Origin: Oceanospirillaceae bacterium
Lineage (GTDB): Bacteria > Pseudomonadota > Gammaproteobacteria > Pseudomonadales > Oceanobacteraceae
Length of the DNA stretch: 57,477 nt
Assembly (NCBI GenBank): GCA_002723385.1
Contig: PBNY01000008.1
Coordinates: forward strand, 1 to 57,477
Direction: 5' to 3'
Shown: one piece after another, positions 23,552 through 32,900 of the stretch
Numbering within the stretch: position 1 is the stretch's first letter
Layout: each line of letters starts with the position of its first letter
Notes under the pieces: generated by a model
Told to the model about the DNA's origin: nothing
The model's input: the letters and a program-made list of their open reading frames with translations, nothing else
The model's database searches: none
Position numbers and translations under genes: made by a program

Positions 23552-24990
23552 TCACCGATCGTCATATTTACTGCATGGCCCGCGTCACCCTGGAAGCAGA
23601 AAGCGCCCACGGCATTCACAGCGGCATGGGCGACCATACCCACGACGTGCTACTGGTACGCGACGCCAATGGCCTGCCCACCCTGCCCGGCACCAGCATT
23701 GCCGGTGTATTACGCCACCGTATTGCCAGCCAGAACCCGGAAGCAGCCGAGCGTTTGTTTGGCCACATTAAAGGGGACGGCGCAGCCTCCATGCTGAGCA
23801 TCAGCTGGGGCATGATTCACAATAGCCAGAATCAACCCTGCGAAGGCCTGCTGACCAACGAGCAACTGGCCGACTCGTTACTGCAGCCATTACTCGATAG
23901 CAAACCGCTTGTACGCCAACGCGTACGCCTGAACGACCGCGGCACAGCAGCAGAGACCGGCAAGTTCGACGTCACCCTGATTCCTGCAGGCGCACGCTAC
24001 AGCACCTTGTTGGGCTACTGGTGCGACGGCACTGAGCAGTCACAGCAAGACTGGAAAGCCGTGTTGGATTTGCTAGCGACGTCGGAGCTGCGCCTGGGGC
24101 ACAGTACCCGCAACGGTCACGGACAATTCAAAATCCAGTCGCTTGAGCAAGCTATCTGGGATCTGAAAACCCCGCAAGGCCGCACGGCTTATCAGAACCG
24201 TTCTCGTAGCCGTGCCGACAGCACAGGATTGGAGCCTGTTGTTCTGAAACCACAAGCACCGCTGCATGTCAGCCTGACGCTACAAGCCGAAGCGGGCTGG
24301 CGCATTGGCGGTGGCGAGCATTCACTGAACCAGCACGACAAAGAACCGGATTTGCTGCCCCAGCATGAACTGCGTATTCACTGGAACGGCAACAAGGCAA
24401 CACTCTCGGATCACGGCTACTTGCTGCCCGGCAGCGCCATCAAAGGGGCAATTCGCCACCGGGTGGCCTATCACTATCGCTGTCTACAACAGGACTTCAG
24501 CACCACTGAAAGTGAGCAAGCAACTGAAAACTGTTCAGCGGTTGTTGCGCTGTTTGGCAAAAGCGAAGGCAATACAGGTCACGCCGGATTACTGCAATTC
24601 AGCGACGTACAACTGGACGCGAACAAAACCGACACCAAGGTGCTGATGCACAACCGCATCGACCGTTTTACCGGCGGCGTCATGAACGGCGCGCTTTTCA
24701 GCGAAGAGGTGTTGTGGAAAACCCCACTGACCTTGTGTATTGAAATTCCAGCCAATCCGAGAACGGAAACCCTGGATGACGATACCCGCGAAGCCCTTCA
24801 ACGCACTCTGAAAGATCTTGCCGATGGGTGGTTGCCAATAGGGGCTAACGGTAGTCGTGGGCTGGGAGTATTCAGTGACCCAACCGGCAAAGGCCCAGTC
24901 TGGTCCGACCAAAAGGCCTTTATCAAAGGTGAGTCCACAAAAACGGATGAACACTCAACAACCAATTCTGAGCAGGAGGCGATAGCATGA
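23548..24990 (+). CDS. Fused double Csm3-like RAMP protein
   Basis: 480 aa containing two RAMP domains. The first has THDVLLVRDANGLPTLPGT followed by SIAGVLRHRI near residue 50. The second has LLPGSAIKGAIRHRVAYHY near residue 294 and the Gly-rich loop GANGSRGLGVF near residue 432. Each keeps the G-x-x-hydrophobic-x-G-x-hydrophobic-R signature. Fusion of two Cas7 units in one chain is common in III-D systems and parallels the III-E multi-Cas7 proteins. The chain supplies two consecutive backbone positions and possibly two target cleavage sites. ATGA overlaps at both ends. Confidence 0.88.
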   Translation: MITDRHIYCMARVTLEAESAHGIHSGMGDHTHDVLLVRDANGLPTLPGTSIAGVLRHRIASQNPEAAERLFGHIKGDGAASMLSISWGMIHNSQNQPCEGLLTNEQLADSLLQPLLDSKPLVRQRVRLNDRGTAAETGKFDVTLIPAGARYSTLLGYWCDGTEQSQQDWKAVLDLLATSELRLGHSTRNGHGQFKIQSLEQAIWDLKTPQGRTAYQNRSRSRADSTGLEPVVLKPQAPLHVSLTLQAEAGWRIGGGEHSLNQHDKEPDLLPQHELRIHWNGNKATLSDHGYLLPGSAIKGAIRHRVAYHYRCLQQDFSTTESEQATENCSAVVALFGKSEGNTGHAGLLQFSDVQLDANKTDTKVLMHNRIDRFTGGVMNGALFSEEVLWKTPLTLCIEIPANPRTETLDDDTREALQRTLKDLADGWLPIGANGSRGLGVFSDPTGKGPVWSDQKAFIKGESTKTDEHSTTNSEQEAIA

Positions 24991-25499
24991 GTCAGGTTCA
25001 ACAATGGATCAATGATCTGGCGCTGCTACCAGACCTCACTCCCACCCTTCAAATCTGGCAGCCGTTCTTGCACAACTGCACCGCGAGTACACTCAGCCTC
25101 GAACAACTGCCAGAAGCCTTGTCAAAGTTGGGGGGCGTCAGCGGCTGGATGACTGAAACCAGCCGTGTCGTCGAGCTGGAAATGCAGAGCATTGAACTGG
25201 GATCCCTGCCACTGGCCGGAGAATTTTTTAACGGGACAGATCATTGCACCAACCATTGGCAACTGACCCAATTGCCACGCGCCCAATGGCAGCTTACCCA
25301 CCACCAGCTGCAAAGCTGCCCAGCCGAGCAAGCCAACTGTCTGGCCCAGCCCGTCAGCCACTTGCACACCAATAAAGATGACACCCAATTGAGCTACTGG
25401 AAACTCTGGAGCGCCAGCGAGCCAGACTCGGCCCCAAGTGCGACTGCTGCATTGTTGATGGCCATTGAATCCACCCCTCGCAAGGAGCGCCTGGTATGA
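24987..25499 (+). CDS. Small subunit-like protein, possibly Csx19
   Basis: 170 aa, no recognisable catalytic motif. It has repeated W-Q-L-containing strands (NHWQLTQLPRAQWQLTHHQL) and a terminal YWKLW block. Its position between two RAMP genes in a III-D operon is that of csx19 (all1473/TIGR03984). The sequence match by eye is weak, so this is mainly a positional call. It overlaps both neighbours by ATGA, so it is co-translated with the effector. Confidence 0.5.
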   Translation: MSQVQQWINDLALLPDLTPTLQIWQPFLHNCTASTLSLEQLPEALSKLGGVSGWMTETSRVVELEMQSIELGSLPLAGEFFNGTDHCTNHWQLTQLPRAQWQLTHHQLQSCPAEQANCLAQPVSHLHTNKDDTQLSYWKLWSASEPDSAPSATAALLMAIESTPRKERLV

Positions 25500-27655
25500 G
25501 CCTTTCTGCACCCTATCGTTTTGTTCCAGCATCCAAAGTCGTACTGCTACCCGACTGGGCCGGTCAGGTCAGCCACGATATGCCGTTTGAAGACGGTGTA
25601 TGCGGCGAACTCTCAATTCAGCTCAGCTGCGATACGCCATTGTGCGTGGGGGGAAACCAAGACCCAAGCTCCAAAGAAGCCTCAGGCAGGGTACATTTTT
25701 TCCGTACCCCGGATGGCCAGCCCGCCATTCCCGGCAGCAGCATCAAGGGCATGCTGCGTAATGTGCTGGAAATCGCCAGCTTTGCGCGCTTCAAGCAGGT
25801 GGAAGAAAAGCGACTTGGGGTACGCGACATCAGCGACTCCAACAATTTCTACTGCAAGGCCGTAGTGCGCACGCCCGTTCAGGCGGGCTGGTTGTCGTTC
25901 AATAACAATGGCCAGTGGCAGGTACAGCCTTGTGAGTTTTCCCGGCTGCATCAGGAGGATCTGATCAACTGGTGCAAGCTACGCAAAGACGACTGGACCC
26001 GCCAATCCAAGGCCTGCGATCGCTATCGCCTGATCGGTGTGTGCCCTGAAGTCAGCTTTGATACCACGACCATGAAAAATGGCGGCAAGCTCAAGGCGAT
26101 TCCTAAAGCAGACGGTTCCTTGAATGGTCGTATCGTTGTGACTGGTCAACCTGGTCAGGCTTATGACAAAAACAAAAGCGCCAAGAAATACGAGTTTGTT
26201 TTTCACACCTCCGCCAAAGACCCGCTAGCACTCAGTGCTGAAACCATGACCGGCTTCAAGCAGATCCATGCTGACAGCGATGAATGGAGCTATTGGCAGA
26301 ATCAACTTTCCGGCGGAAAGTTGGATCTCGGTATTCCAGTGTTTTTCCACACCACAAGCACCGGTTCCATCAAGTCCATGGGCCTCGCCATGATGTACAA
26401 GCTACCGTATGAAAACAGCCTGCACGATGCTATTCGCCATACTCTGGCTGACCATCTCGACAGCGAACAACCCGACTTGCCCGACCTGATTTTCGGTTAT
26501 CTCGGTGATGATCACCCCGGCCAGAACCGCACCCAATGGGGAGCTCGAGGCCGCGTCAATATCGGCCTGGCAGAGCTTGCTCAACCGCCTGAAGCCTTAC
26601 GCTGGCACGGTCCAATGATTCTGAATGGCCCCAAGCCAACCTTTTATCCGGCCTATATTCGTCAGGATGGTCAGCGGGGACAGCCGCATCAGTTGATGGA
26701 AAATAACAGCGAACTGGCAGGCTGGAAGCGCTACCCGGTAAAAGCACTGGATATCCAGTATCCGAGTGGAAAGGCCGCTGACAATCCCAAAACCCAGGTT
26801 CGTCTTGAAACGGTGCAGGAAGGTTCGGTATTTAACTTCAAGATCCGTTTCCACAATCTGCGTCGGGTAGAACTGGGCGCATTGCTGTGGTCGCTGAACT
26901 TCGGCAACAAGCCGGAATGCCGACATGGCCTCGGAATCGGCAAACCCTTTGGTTTCGGTCAGGTCGGCTTGACCGTGACCGGATCAAAAATGCGCGCTAA
27001 TGATGGCTCTGACGTTTGTGAGCAGAAACCTGAGCAATATCTCAAAGCCTGCCGTGTTGAGTTTGACCAGATGATGCGGGAATTCCTCTGTGTATCTGGC
27101 AGCCAGTGGGAGAACGCTGCCCCGGTTGAGGCGCTGCGTGATATGGCCCGCCCGGTCAGCAACAGTGACTCACTGGCAGAATTGCGCTACTTCAGTGAGC
27201 CAAAAGAGTTTGTTGAATGGCGTCACTCGAAGAACCTCGACGAGGTAGTGGAAACCTTCCACAAAGCGGAAGCCGTACAACCATCCGAGAATTATTCACC
27301 TGACACCATGACTGGTCACCTCAGTGATCTGGAAGAAACCCTTGCTGACATTCATCAACAGGAGAAGGCTGCACAGGAAAAAGCCGCACGGGCCGAAGCC
27401 AAGGCCAATGCCACCACTGAAGAACGCCTTTTGCTCGACATTGAAGAGCTGACCAGCACCTACCACTCAGATGCCTGCACCAAAACCACCAAGGAAAACC
27501 TCGCCAAGGAATTCAACAAAGCTCACAAGCAACAGCAAGATCTGAGTCTCGAGCAGCAAACCAGTGTACGAGCTCAAGCAAACACAATCGATGAGCCATC
27601 GAATAACAAGCTCGGTAAAATCATCAAGAAAATCAAAAGGGACTTTCCTGAATGA
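25496..27655 (+). CDS. TIGR03986-family RAMP protein
   Basis: 719 aa. It opens APYRFVPASKVVLLPDWAGQ followed by VSHDMPFEDG, the TIGR03986 start, then IPGSSIKGMLRNVLEIASF near residue 80 (RAMP loop). A second RAMP-like half has FHNLRRVELGALLWSLNFG near residue 450 and HGLGIGKPFGFGQV near residue 476. The last ~120 residues form a charged coiled coil rich in Ala, Glu and Lys, longer than I expect for the family. It is a large Cas7-like backbone subunit of III-D. Confidence 0.88.
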   Translation: MSLSAPYRFVPASKVVLLPDWAGQVSHDMPFEDGVCGELSIQLSCDTPLCVGGNQDPSSKEASGRVHFFRTPDGQPAIPGSSIKGMLRNVLEIASFARFKQVEEKRLGVRDISDSNNFYCKAVVRTPVQAGWLSFNNNGQWQVQPCEFSRLHQEDLINWCKLRKDDWTRQSKACDRYRLIGVCPEVSFDTTTMKNGGKLKAIPKADGSLNGRIVVTGQPGQAYDKNKSAKKYEFVFHTSAKDPLALSAETMTGFKQIHADSDEWSYWQNQLSGGKLDLGIPVFFHTTSTGSIKSMGLAMMYKLPYENSLHDAIRHTLADHLDSEQPDLPDLIFGYLGDDHPGQNRTQWGARGRVNIGLAELAQPPEALRWHGPMILNGPKPTFYPAYIRQDGQRGQPHQLMENNSELAGWKRYPVKALDIQYPSGKAADNPKTQVRLETVQEGSVFNFKIRFHNLRRVELGALLWSLNFGNKPECRHGLGIGKPFGFGQVGLTVTGSKMRANDGSDVCEQKPEQYLKACRVEFDQMMREFLCVSGSQWENAAPVEALRDMARPVSNSDSLAELRYFSEPKEFVEWRHSKNLDEVVETFHKAEAVQPSENYSPDTMTGHLSDLEETLADIHQQEKAAQEKAARAEAKANATTEERLLLDIEELTSTYHSDACTKTTKENLAKEFNKAHKQQQDLSLEQQTSVRAQANTIDEPSNNKLGKIIKKIKRDFPE

Positions 27656-28809
27656 CCACTCTCCTCAGTTTTATTGGTAAGGGTGATCGCCAGCGAGGCT
27701 ATCGCACCGCCAACTATCGTTTTTCTAACGACTTTGCTCGTGAGGTGCCCTACTTCGGCCTTGCGTTGCAAGAGTTTCTAAAACCAGACCGGCTGATTCT
27801 GGCAGGCACCAGTAGCAGCATGTGGGATGTGTTTTTCTCCGATCAAAACCTCGGTGATGACGAATTGCTGCTGGAGTTGATCGACGCAGTCGAGCAATCG
27901 ACTGTCACCCAGGCCATGCTGCAACGGTACGATCAACGCCTGACAGAGAAACTCGGCCTACCCGTGACCTGCCTGCTGATTCCACACGCCAAAGACGAAC
28001 AGCAGCAGGTCGAGATCCTGCAATCGCTGGCCGATGTGATCCCTACCGGCGAAGAACTCGTCATTGATGTCACTCATGGCTTCCGCCATTTGCCAATGCT
28101 GGCGCTAGTCGCTGCCCGCTATCTGACGCATGTGCGCAATATTCCTGTGAAGAACCTCTACTACGGCGCACTGGAAATGACCCCAACCGGCGGCGAAACG
28201 CCGGTTCTGGAATTGGGTAGTCTGCTACGCATGCTCGACTGGACCGAGTCACTCGCAGTTTATGACAAAAGCGGTGATTACGGTGTATTCAGCACACTGC
28301 TGGCTGACGACGGCATGGATGGGAAAAAAGCCGACCTGCTACAGCAAGCAGCGTTTTACGAACGCACCGGCAACCCGGTGAAAGCCAGTGAGAAACTCAG
28401 CAGTGTGTTTATGGATATTAGTGAACACGCTGGAGCCATGGGGCGTTTGTTTGCTGATGCACTCAGCAAACGCGTCAATTGGTTTCGCAAGCATCATCGC
28501 TATGAAAAGGAACAAGCCCTTGCTGAAGCCTACCTGAAACATCAGGACTATTTGCGTGCGAGCACTTATCTGCATGAATCTTGTGCCAGTCGAGCCGCTT
28601 ACGATAGCAAAGCCAATCACAACGATTTTGATGAGCGAAAAAAAGCACTCGATGCTATCAAAACCCAAGACCATAAAGATCTCAATAATCTGCGCAACAG
28701 CATAGTTCATGGATTACGAGGAACCAATAAACCGGTCGCTCGCATTCTTAACGAGGAATCCGTCCTGAGAACCACACTCAATGACTTGCTCAAGCGCCTT
28801 GGCAAATAG
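27652..28809 (+). CDS. Csx1/TM1812-type CARF-HEPN ribonuclease
   Basis: 385 aa. The N-terminus LLSFIGKGDRQRGYRTANY followed by LILAGTSSSMWDVFF is the TIGR02221/TM1812 CARF pattern, and the ligand motif VIDVTHGFRHLPMLAL lies near residue 143. The C-terminal HEPN domain has the catalytic R348-NSIV-H353 (R-x4-H). The expected activity is cyclic-oligoadenylate-activated, non-specific RNA cleavage that drives dormancy or death of infected cells. ATGA overlap couples it to the effector genes, so sensor and signal producer are co-translated. Confidence 0.9.
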   Translation: MTTLLSFIGKGDRQRGYRTANYRFSNDFAREVPYFGLALQEFLKPDRLILAGTSSSMWDVFFSDQNLGDDELLLELIDAVEQSTVTQAMLQRYDQRLTEKLGLPVTCLLIPHAKDEQQQVEILQSLADVIPTGEELVIDVTHGFRHLPMLALVAARYLTHVRNIPVKNLYYGALEMTPTGGETPVLELGSLLRMLDWTESLAVYDKSGDYGVFSTLLADDGMDGKKADLLQQAAFYERTGNPVKASEKLSSVFMDISEHAGAMGRLFADALSKRVNWFRKHHRYEKEQALAEAYLKHQDYLRASTYLHESCASRAAYDSKANHNDFDERKKALDAIKTQDHKDLNNLRNSIVHGLRGTNKPVARILNEESVLRTTLNDLLKRLGK

Positions 28810-28869
28810 CGCCTCAGTCAAACTTGCCGCAGTCATCATTAACATTCCCTCACGACAAGGAGTCCACAT

Positions 28870-29829
28870 TTGAACCTGCCTCTGACCCGCAATAACACCC
28901 ATGCACTCAAGGTGGTACGTCTTAGATTTGAGGTCGAATGCCTTGAGAAACTCAATCTTCCAGAGTTTTCAGGTTCGATGTTCCGGGGCGTCTTCGGTAA
29001 TCAGCTACGCAAGCTGTCGTGCATGACCCGTCAACGGGAATGCACGGCCTGCCCTCTGAAAAGCACCTGTCCTTACAGCCTGATCTTTGAAACGCCTTCC
29101 GCTGACCATCAACGAAGCAAGCAGTTTCACAATCCTCCACGTCCGTATGTCATGGAAGAGGCAGCGTCGTCCCGTCTTGATCTGGGGAAAGGTGATCATT
29201 TCAGTTTTGGAATGGTGCTGTTTGGGTACGCCATTAGCCAAATCCCGCTGATTATTCTGGCGTGGGAACAAGCTCTGGTCTCCGGCTTGCGACGCTCTCA
29301 AACGCCCTGCCAGCTTCGAGCCGTTTACGCAGAAGGCGAGCCAAACCCGGTTTATTTACCGGGTCAAACCATTCAAAACATGCCATCTACCCAATTCGTA
29401 CACTCTGACTTTGATTGGATTAACCTCAAACGCATCACACTTCAGTTCGTGACCCCTTTACGCTTACTCAAGCAAGGAAAACGAATCCCACTGGATGACA
29501 TCACTGCAGAATTGCTGCTGATGGCATTGGCTCGTCGCTATCAATTACTCACTGACACTCACCAGCCCGGTTGCTTAACTGTTGATTTTGGATTGATCAA
29601 GCAGGAGGCCACGAAACTGGCTATTGAAACGGATATGAAATGGCGGGATCAGCAACGCTACTCCAGACGGCAGGACAGATTGATTCCCATCGGAGGCTTT
29701 GTCGGAACGTTAACTCTGACAGGAAACCTGGCACCCTTCGGTGAATTGCTGGAAGCCGGACAGTGGATACATGTTGGCAAAGAAGCCACGTTTGGTTTGG
29801 GGCGTTATACGCTCAGGAATGCGGAGTGA
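28870..29829 (+). CDS. cas6: Cas6 crRNA-processing endoribonuclease
   Basis: 319 aa. The start is a TTG at 28870 with CAAGGAG 7-8 nt upstream; no nearby in-frame ATG exists. It has a RAMP fold with FSGSMFRGVFGNQLRKLSC, a four-cysteine insert CTACPLKSTC and a C-terminal GQWIHVGKEATFGLGRYTL glycine-rich loop. This is the Cas6 type seen with type III and I systems. It would cut each repeat after the CCCC/GGGG hairpin to leave the ATTAAGAC handle. It lies 60 nt after the CARF-HEPN gene and ends the recognisable operon. Confidence 0.88.
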   Translation: MNLPLTRNNTHALKVVRLRFEVECLEKLNLPEFSGSMFRGVFGNQLRKLSCMTRQRECTACPLKSTCPYSLIFETPSADHQRSKQFHNPPRPYVMEEAASSRLDLGKGDHFSFGMVLFGYAISQIPLIILAWEQALVSGLRRSQTPCQLRAVYAEGEPNPVYLPGQTIQNMPSTQFVHSDFDWINLKRITLQFVTPLRLLKQGKRIPLDDITAELLLMALARRYQLLTDTHQPGCLTVDFGLIKQEATKLAIETDMKWRDQQRYSRRQDRLIPIGGFVGTLTLTGNLAPFGELLEAGQWIHVGKEATFGLGRYTLRNAE

Positions 29830-29906
29830 AAGGTTGGGCAAATTCCTGGGTGGCCAATTGTTAAAAACATGGAATAAAGATTGCCTGATTCTGTGTTGCC
29901 AGAACG

Positions 29907-32900
29907 ATGGTGCTCAACTCACAATCAAGGTTTTTTAAAGCTGACAGCCGCATGCCGAATCAAACAGAACTTCCAAATGAGCCGTCATTCAACCCCGTCA
30001 GCAATTATCTAAGACCGTATTATCAGTGGGCAGTGGAGCAGGGGCTTGCTCCCATATGGGAAGCCATTTACGTAGCCTTCGGCCTGAATCATACAGCCCA
30101 AAGCCCGGCCAGCCCATCAACCCTCGCAGCCGAATTCAGCCGAGCCGAATCCCAGCCCATTCTCCGTGACTGGAGCAGCCACCACATCACAAGCCAGTTG
30201 CTCAGATTCTCAGATGCGTTCAACACGGATGGAGAAATCGCTCTCCGCTTTTCTCCTGTCGGACATTCAGGTTCCGCGAGCAGTACCCGAAAACAGTTCA
30301 ATAATTTTACGGAAAGCACGTACCTGCTCACCCTGCTGGTGAATCCTCTCTCAGCAGCAGACACCCAAGAACGTTTCCGGCAGAGGCGAATGCTCCGACT
30401 CTGGCTGTGTGTCCAAAGTATCGACAGAGTCATTCACCACCGTTACCAGGGTGATCAAAAACTCAGTGCCGTTTGCCGTTTTCTGATTCTGGGGCCGGAA
30501 AATCTTGAGCGCTGGCAGTTCGTTGACGATTGCCTTGAACGAGCCAACCGGTTCCTGAATGACCGGGAGCAGTCGTTCGAAAACTATTCTCTGGCTCTCA
30601 GCAAAACAGCAGAGATGCTCCTGTTGGGATCAGGTAATCATCTTGACCGAAGCCATTCAGGATTCTTAAAAAACATTATTTGCATCGCCAATGGCGAGTG
30701 TCATCCCTATCCAGATTCCCAATCGATTGGATTTGCCATTCCCAGATTCGACGAACTAAGCACCCCGGAGCCCGTTGCATTTTTGGTTGGGGACGATGAT
30801 GACGAGCTGCAGTTTATTCCCACCCAAACTGCAGATCCGTTTGATCACGGCCTGAGCCCGGATGAACAGGATGACGAATCCGAAGTCCTGCAATTAACCA
30901 CCGCTGACCCCATCCAAACCGAAGCACAACAACTGGTTGCATCACGCAGCGTTTTACTGCAATCCGCAGAGGCAACGCATCATCTACCGTGGTCATGGGA
31001 TCAGGTTCTGCCTGTTGAATTGGACCAGCTCAACGACTGGATTGACGCCAATTTACATCAAACTGAACCGCTGACCGCATTGGGTACAGCATTCTGTTGG
31101 CTGGCCCTGAATACTGGCCGCTCGCTCGCATTTGTCGTCAGATTTCCAATTGATGATCGCAGTCAGGCTGAATGGACGGTGAATGAATCCCTGACCCAGA
31201 TATCCAAACAGGTGACGCGCCGGCAGAATGCCTGGAGGCCAAAACCCGAGTCATTGTCACTCGTTGCAGAATTTTCCGACGAGCTCTCATTTTCTCTGCC
31301 CGAGCCCGTTTCAAACGCCCTGAACGCCGTGGCTCGTACTCTGACGTTTTCACCCAGAAGCCTGACCGATCTGTGGATAGCCATCTCTCCGAACGAACAA
31401 CCCGATGCCTGGTTAAACCAGAACCTGCCAGACTCATTAAGCCGAATATCCAGCGGCAAGCTGTTTCATTATTTGTCCCAACAGGTTTTCAATCGAAGCA
31501 GTGATCACAATCTGGCAAGAGCTATCGCAGCCCATCCGAACGCCGGACTTCCTGCTGCTTGTGGTTACGGAAGTTGGGACATCAAGACCATCGAGAAAGG
31601 ACTGGTTCTGGAGGTCGCAGGTGCAGCTCGCGAGTTACCGAAAGCCACTCTGTTGATTGGTAGCCTGCTGAATCCACAGGAAGCGCTACTACGTTCTGAA
31701 ATTACCAACGCGACAGCAAGGCTACGAGAGCCCGAATCTTGCGCAATTAGTTACCACAATCGTTTTGCCCTGTACGTAGTCACCGCCCTGTATGCAGCGA
31801 CAGGCAGTCGCTTCCTGAAGGATCCATTTGAAAGCCTGACCCATTTCAATCTGGATCGTGGGTTTGTATTTCTGAACGACAAATCGGATGAAGGACTGCA
31901 CGATGGCCGAGTCGTACCGCTACCCCAAACCGTGATGGTAATGGTCAGCGAGTACCTGACGCATCTGGATGAGTTATCGAAGCTCGTTTCCAATACCAAC
32001 CCCGAGCTATCACGTTCTATCGACGCTCTCACCCGATCAGAACCGGCACCACTCCCACTGTTTTTCCAATTAGATGAATCACTGAACTGGCACAGTATGT
32101 CAGAGGTAAACCTGCCCGGATCAGACCTGTTCAACTGGCCATTACCCAGAAATCTGTTCAGGCACAGGTTTGCCCAGCAGTTGCAACGGCATGGTGTTCA
32201 TCCAGAGGTGATCGACGGGTGGATGGGCCACGCCGAACGGCAAGCTGCCAGTTATGGGGATTACTCCCCTCGTTGCTGGCAAACCGATGCAGTCCAATAT
32301 CAGCAGGAACTGGAGTCGGTATTTTCGTTGTTGGGTTTCGAGTTGATCGACAGCCAGATTTCATTCACGTTTCTGCCAGAGAATTCATCGCCTGCTGATC
32401 CAGCTACGAGCCAGACCAGACTGTTTGGTGAACAACTTCGAAAACAACAACGGTCACGCGCTCTCAAGAAAGCCATTCGCTCTGCCCAACAAGATATTGC
32501 TGACTTTCTGAATGACCGATGTCTTGCAGATCTCAACGAGACCGATTTCAACAAGTTGGTTAAACGCATGGTGCTTCGAGACGGCGGCATCGGACACCAC
32601 TTTGCGGCTGTTCGATTCAACGTATTGAAGAAGCAGTTGTTGAGAGAAGCCCCGGAGCAACAACACCGCATTCGCAAACGCCCCGCTGCGGCAGAACGCG
32701 AGCGTGTTGTCCTGAACAATGGCGTTGCCACAGCCGCTTTCCTGATGCCCAAACTGAAGCAATGGGTTCAACAGGGTTCTACCACCCGCAGCTGTGGTTC
32801 AAAAGTGGAGGCAGCCATTGTCGGTACACTACTGCTGTGCATTGAAAAACGCATCAGCTACCAACGCATGTTGTTGGATGTTCTGACTGGTCAGAACTAC

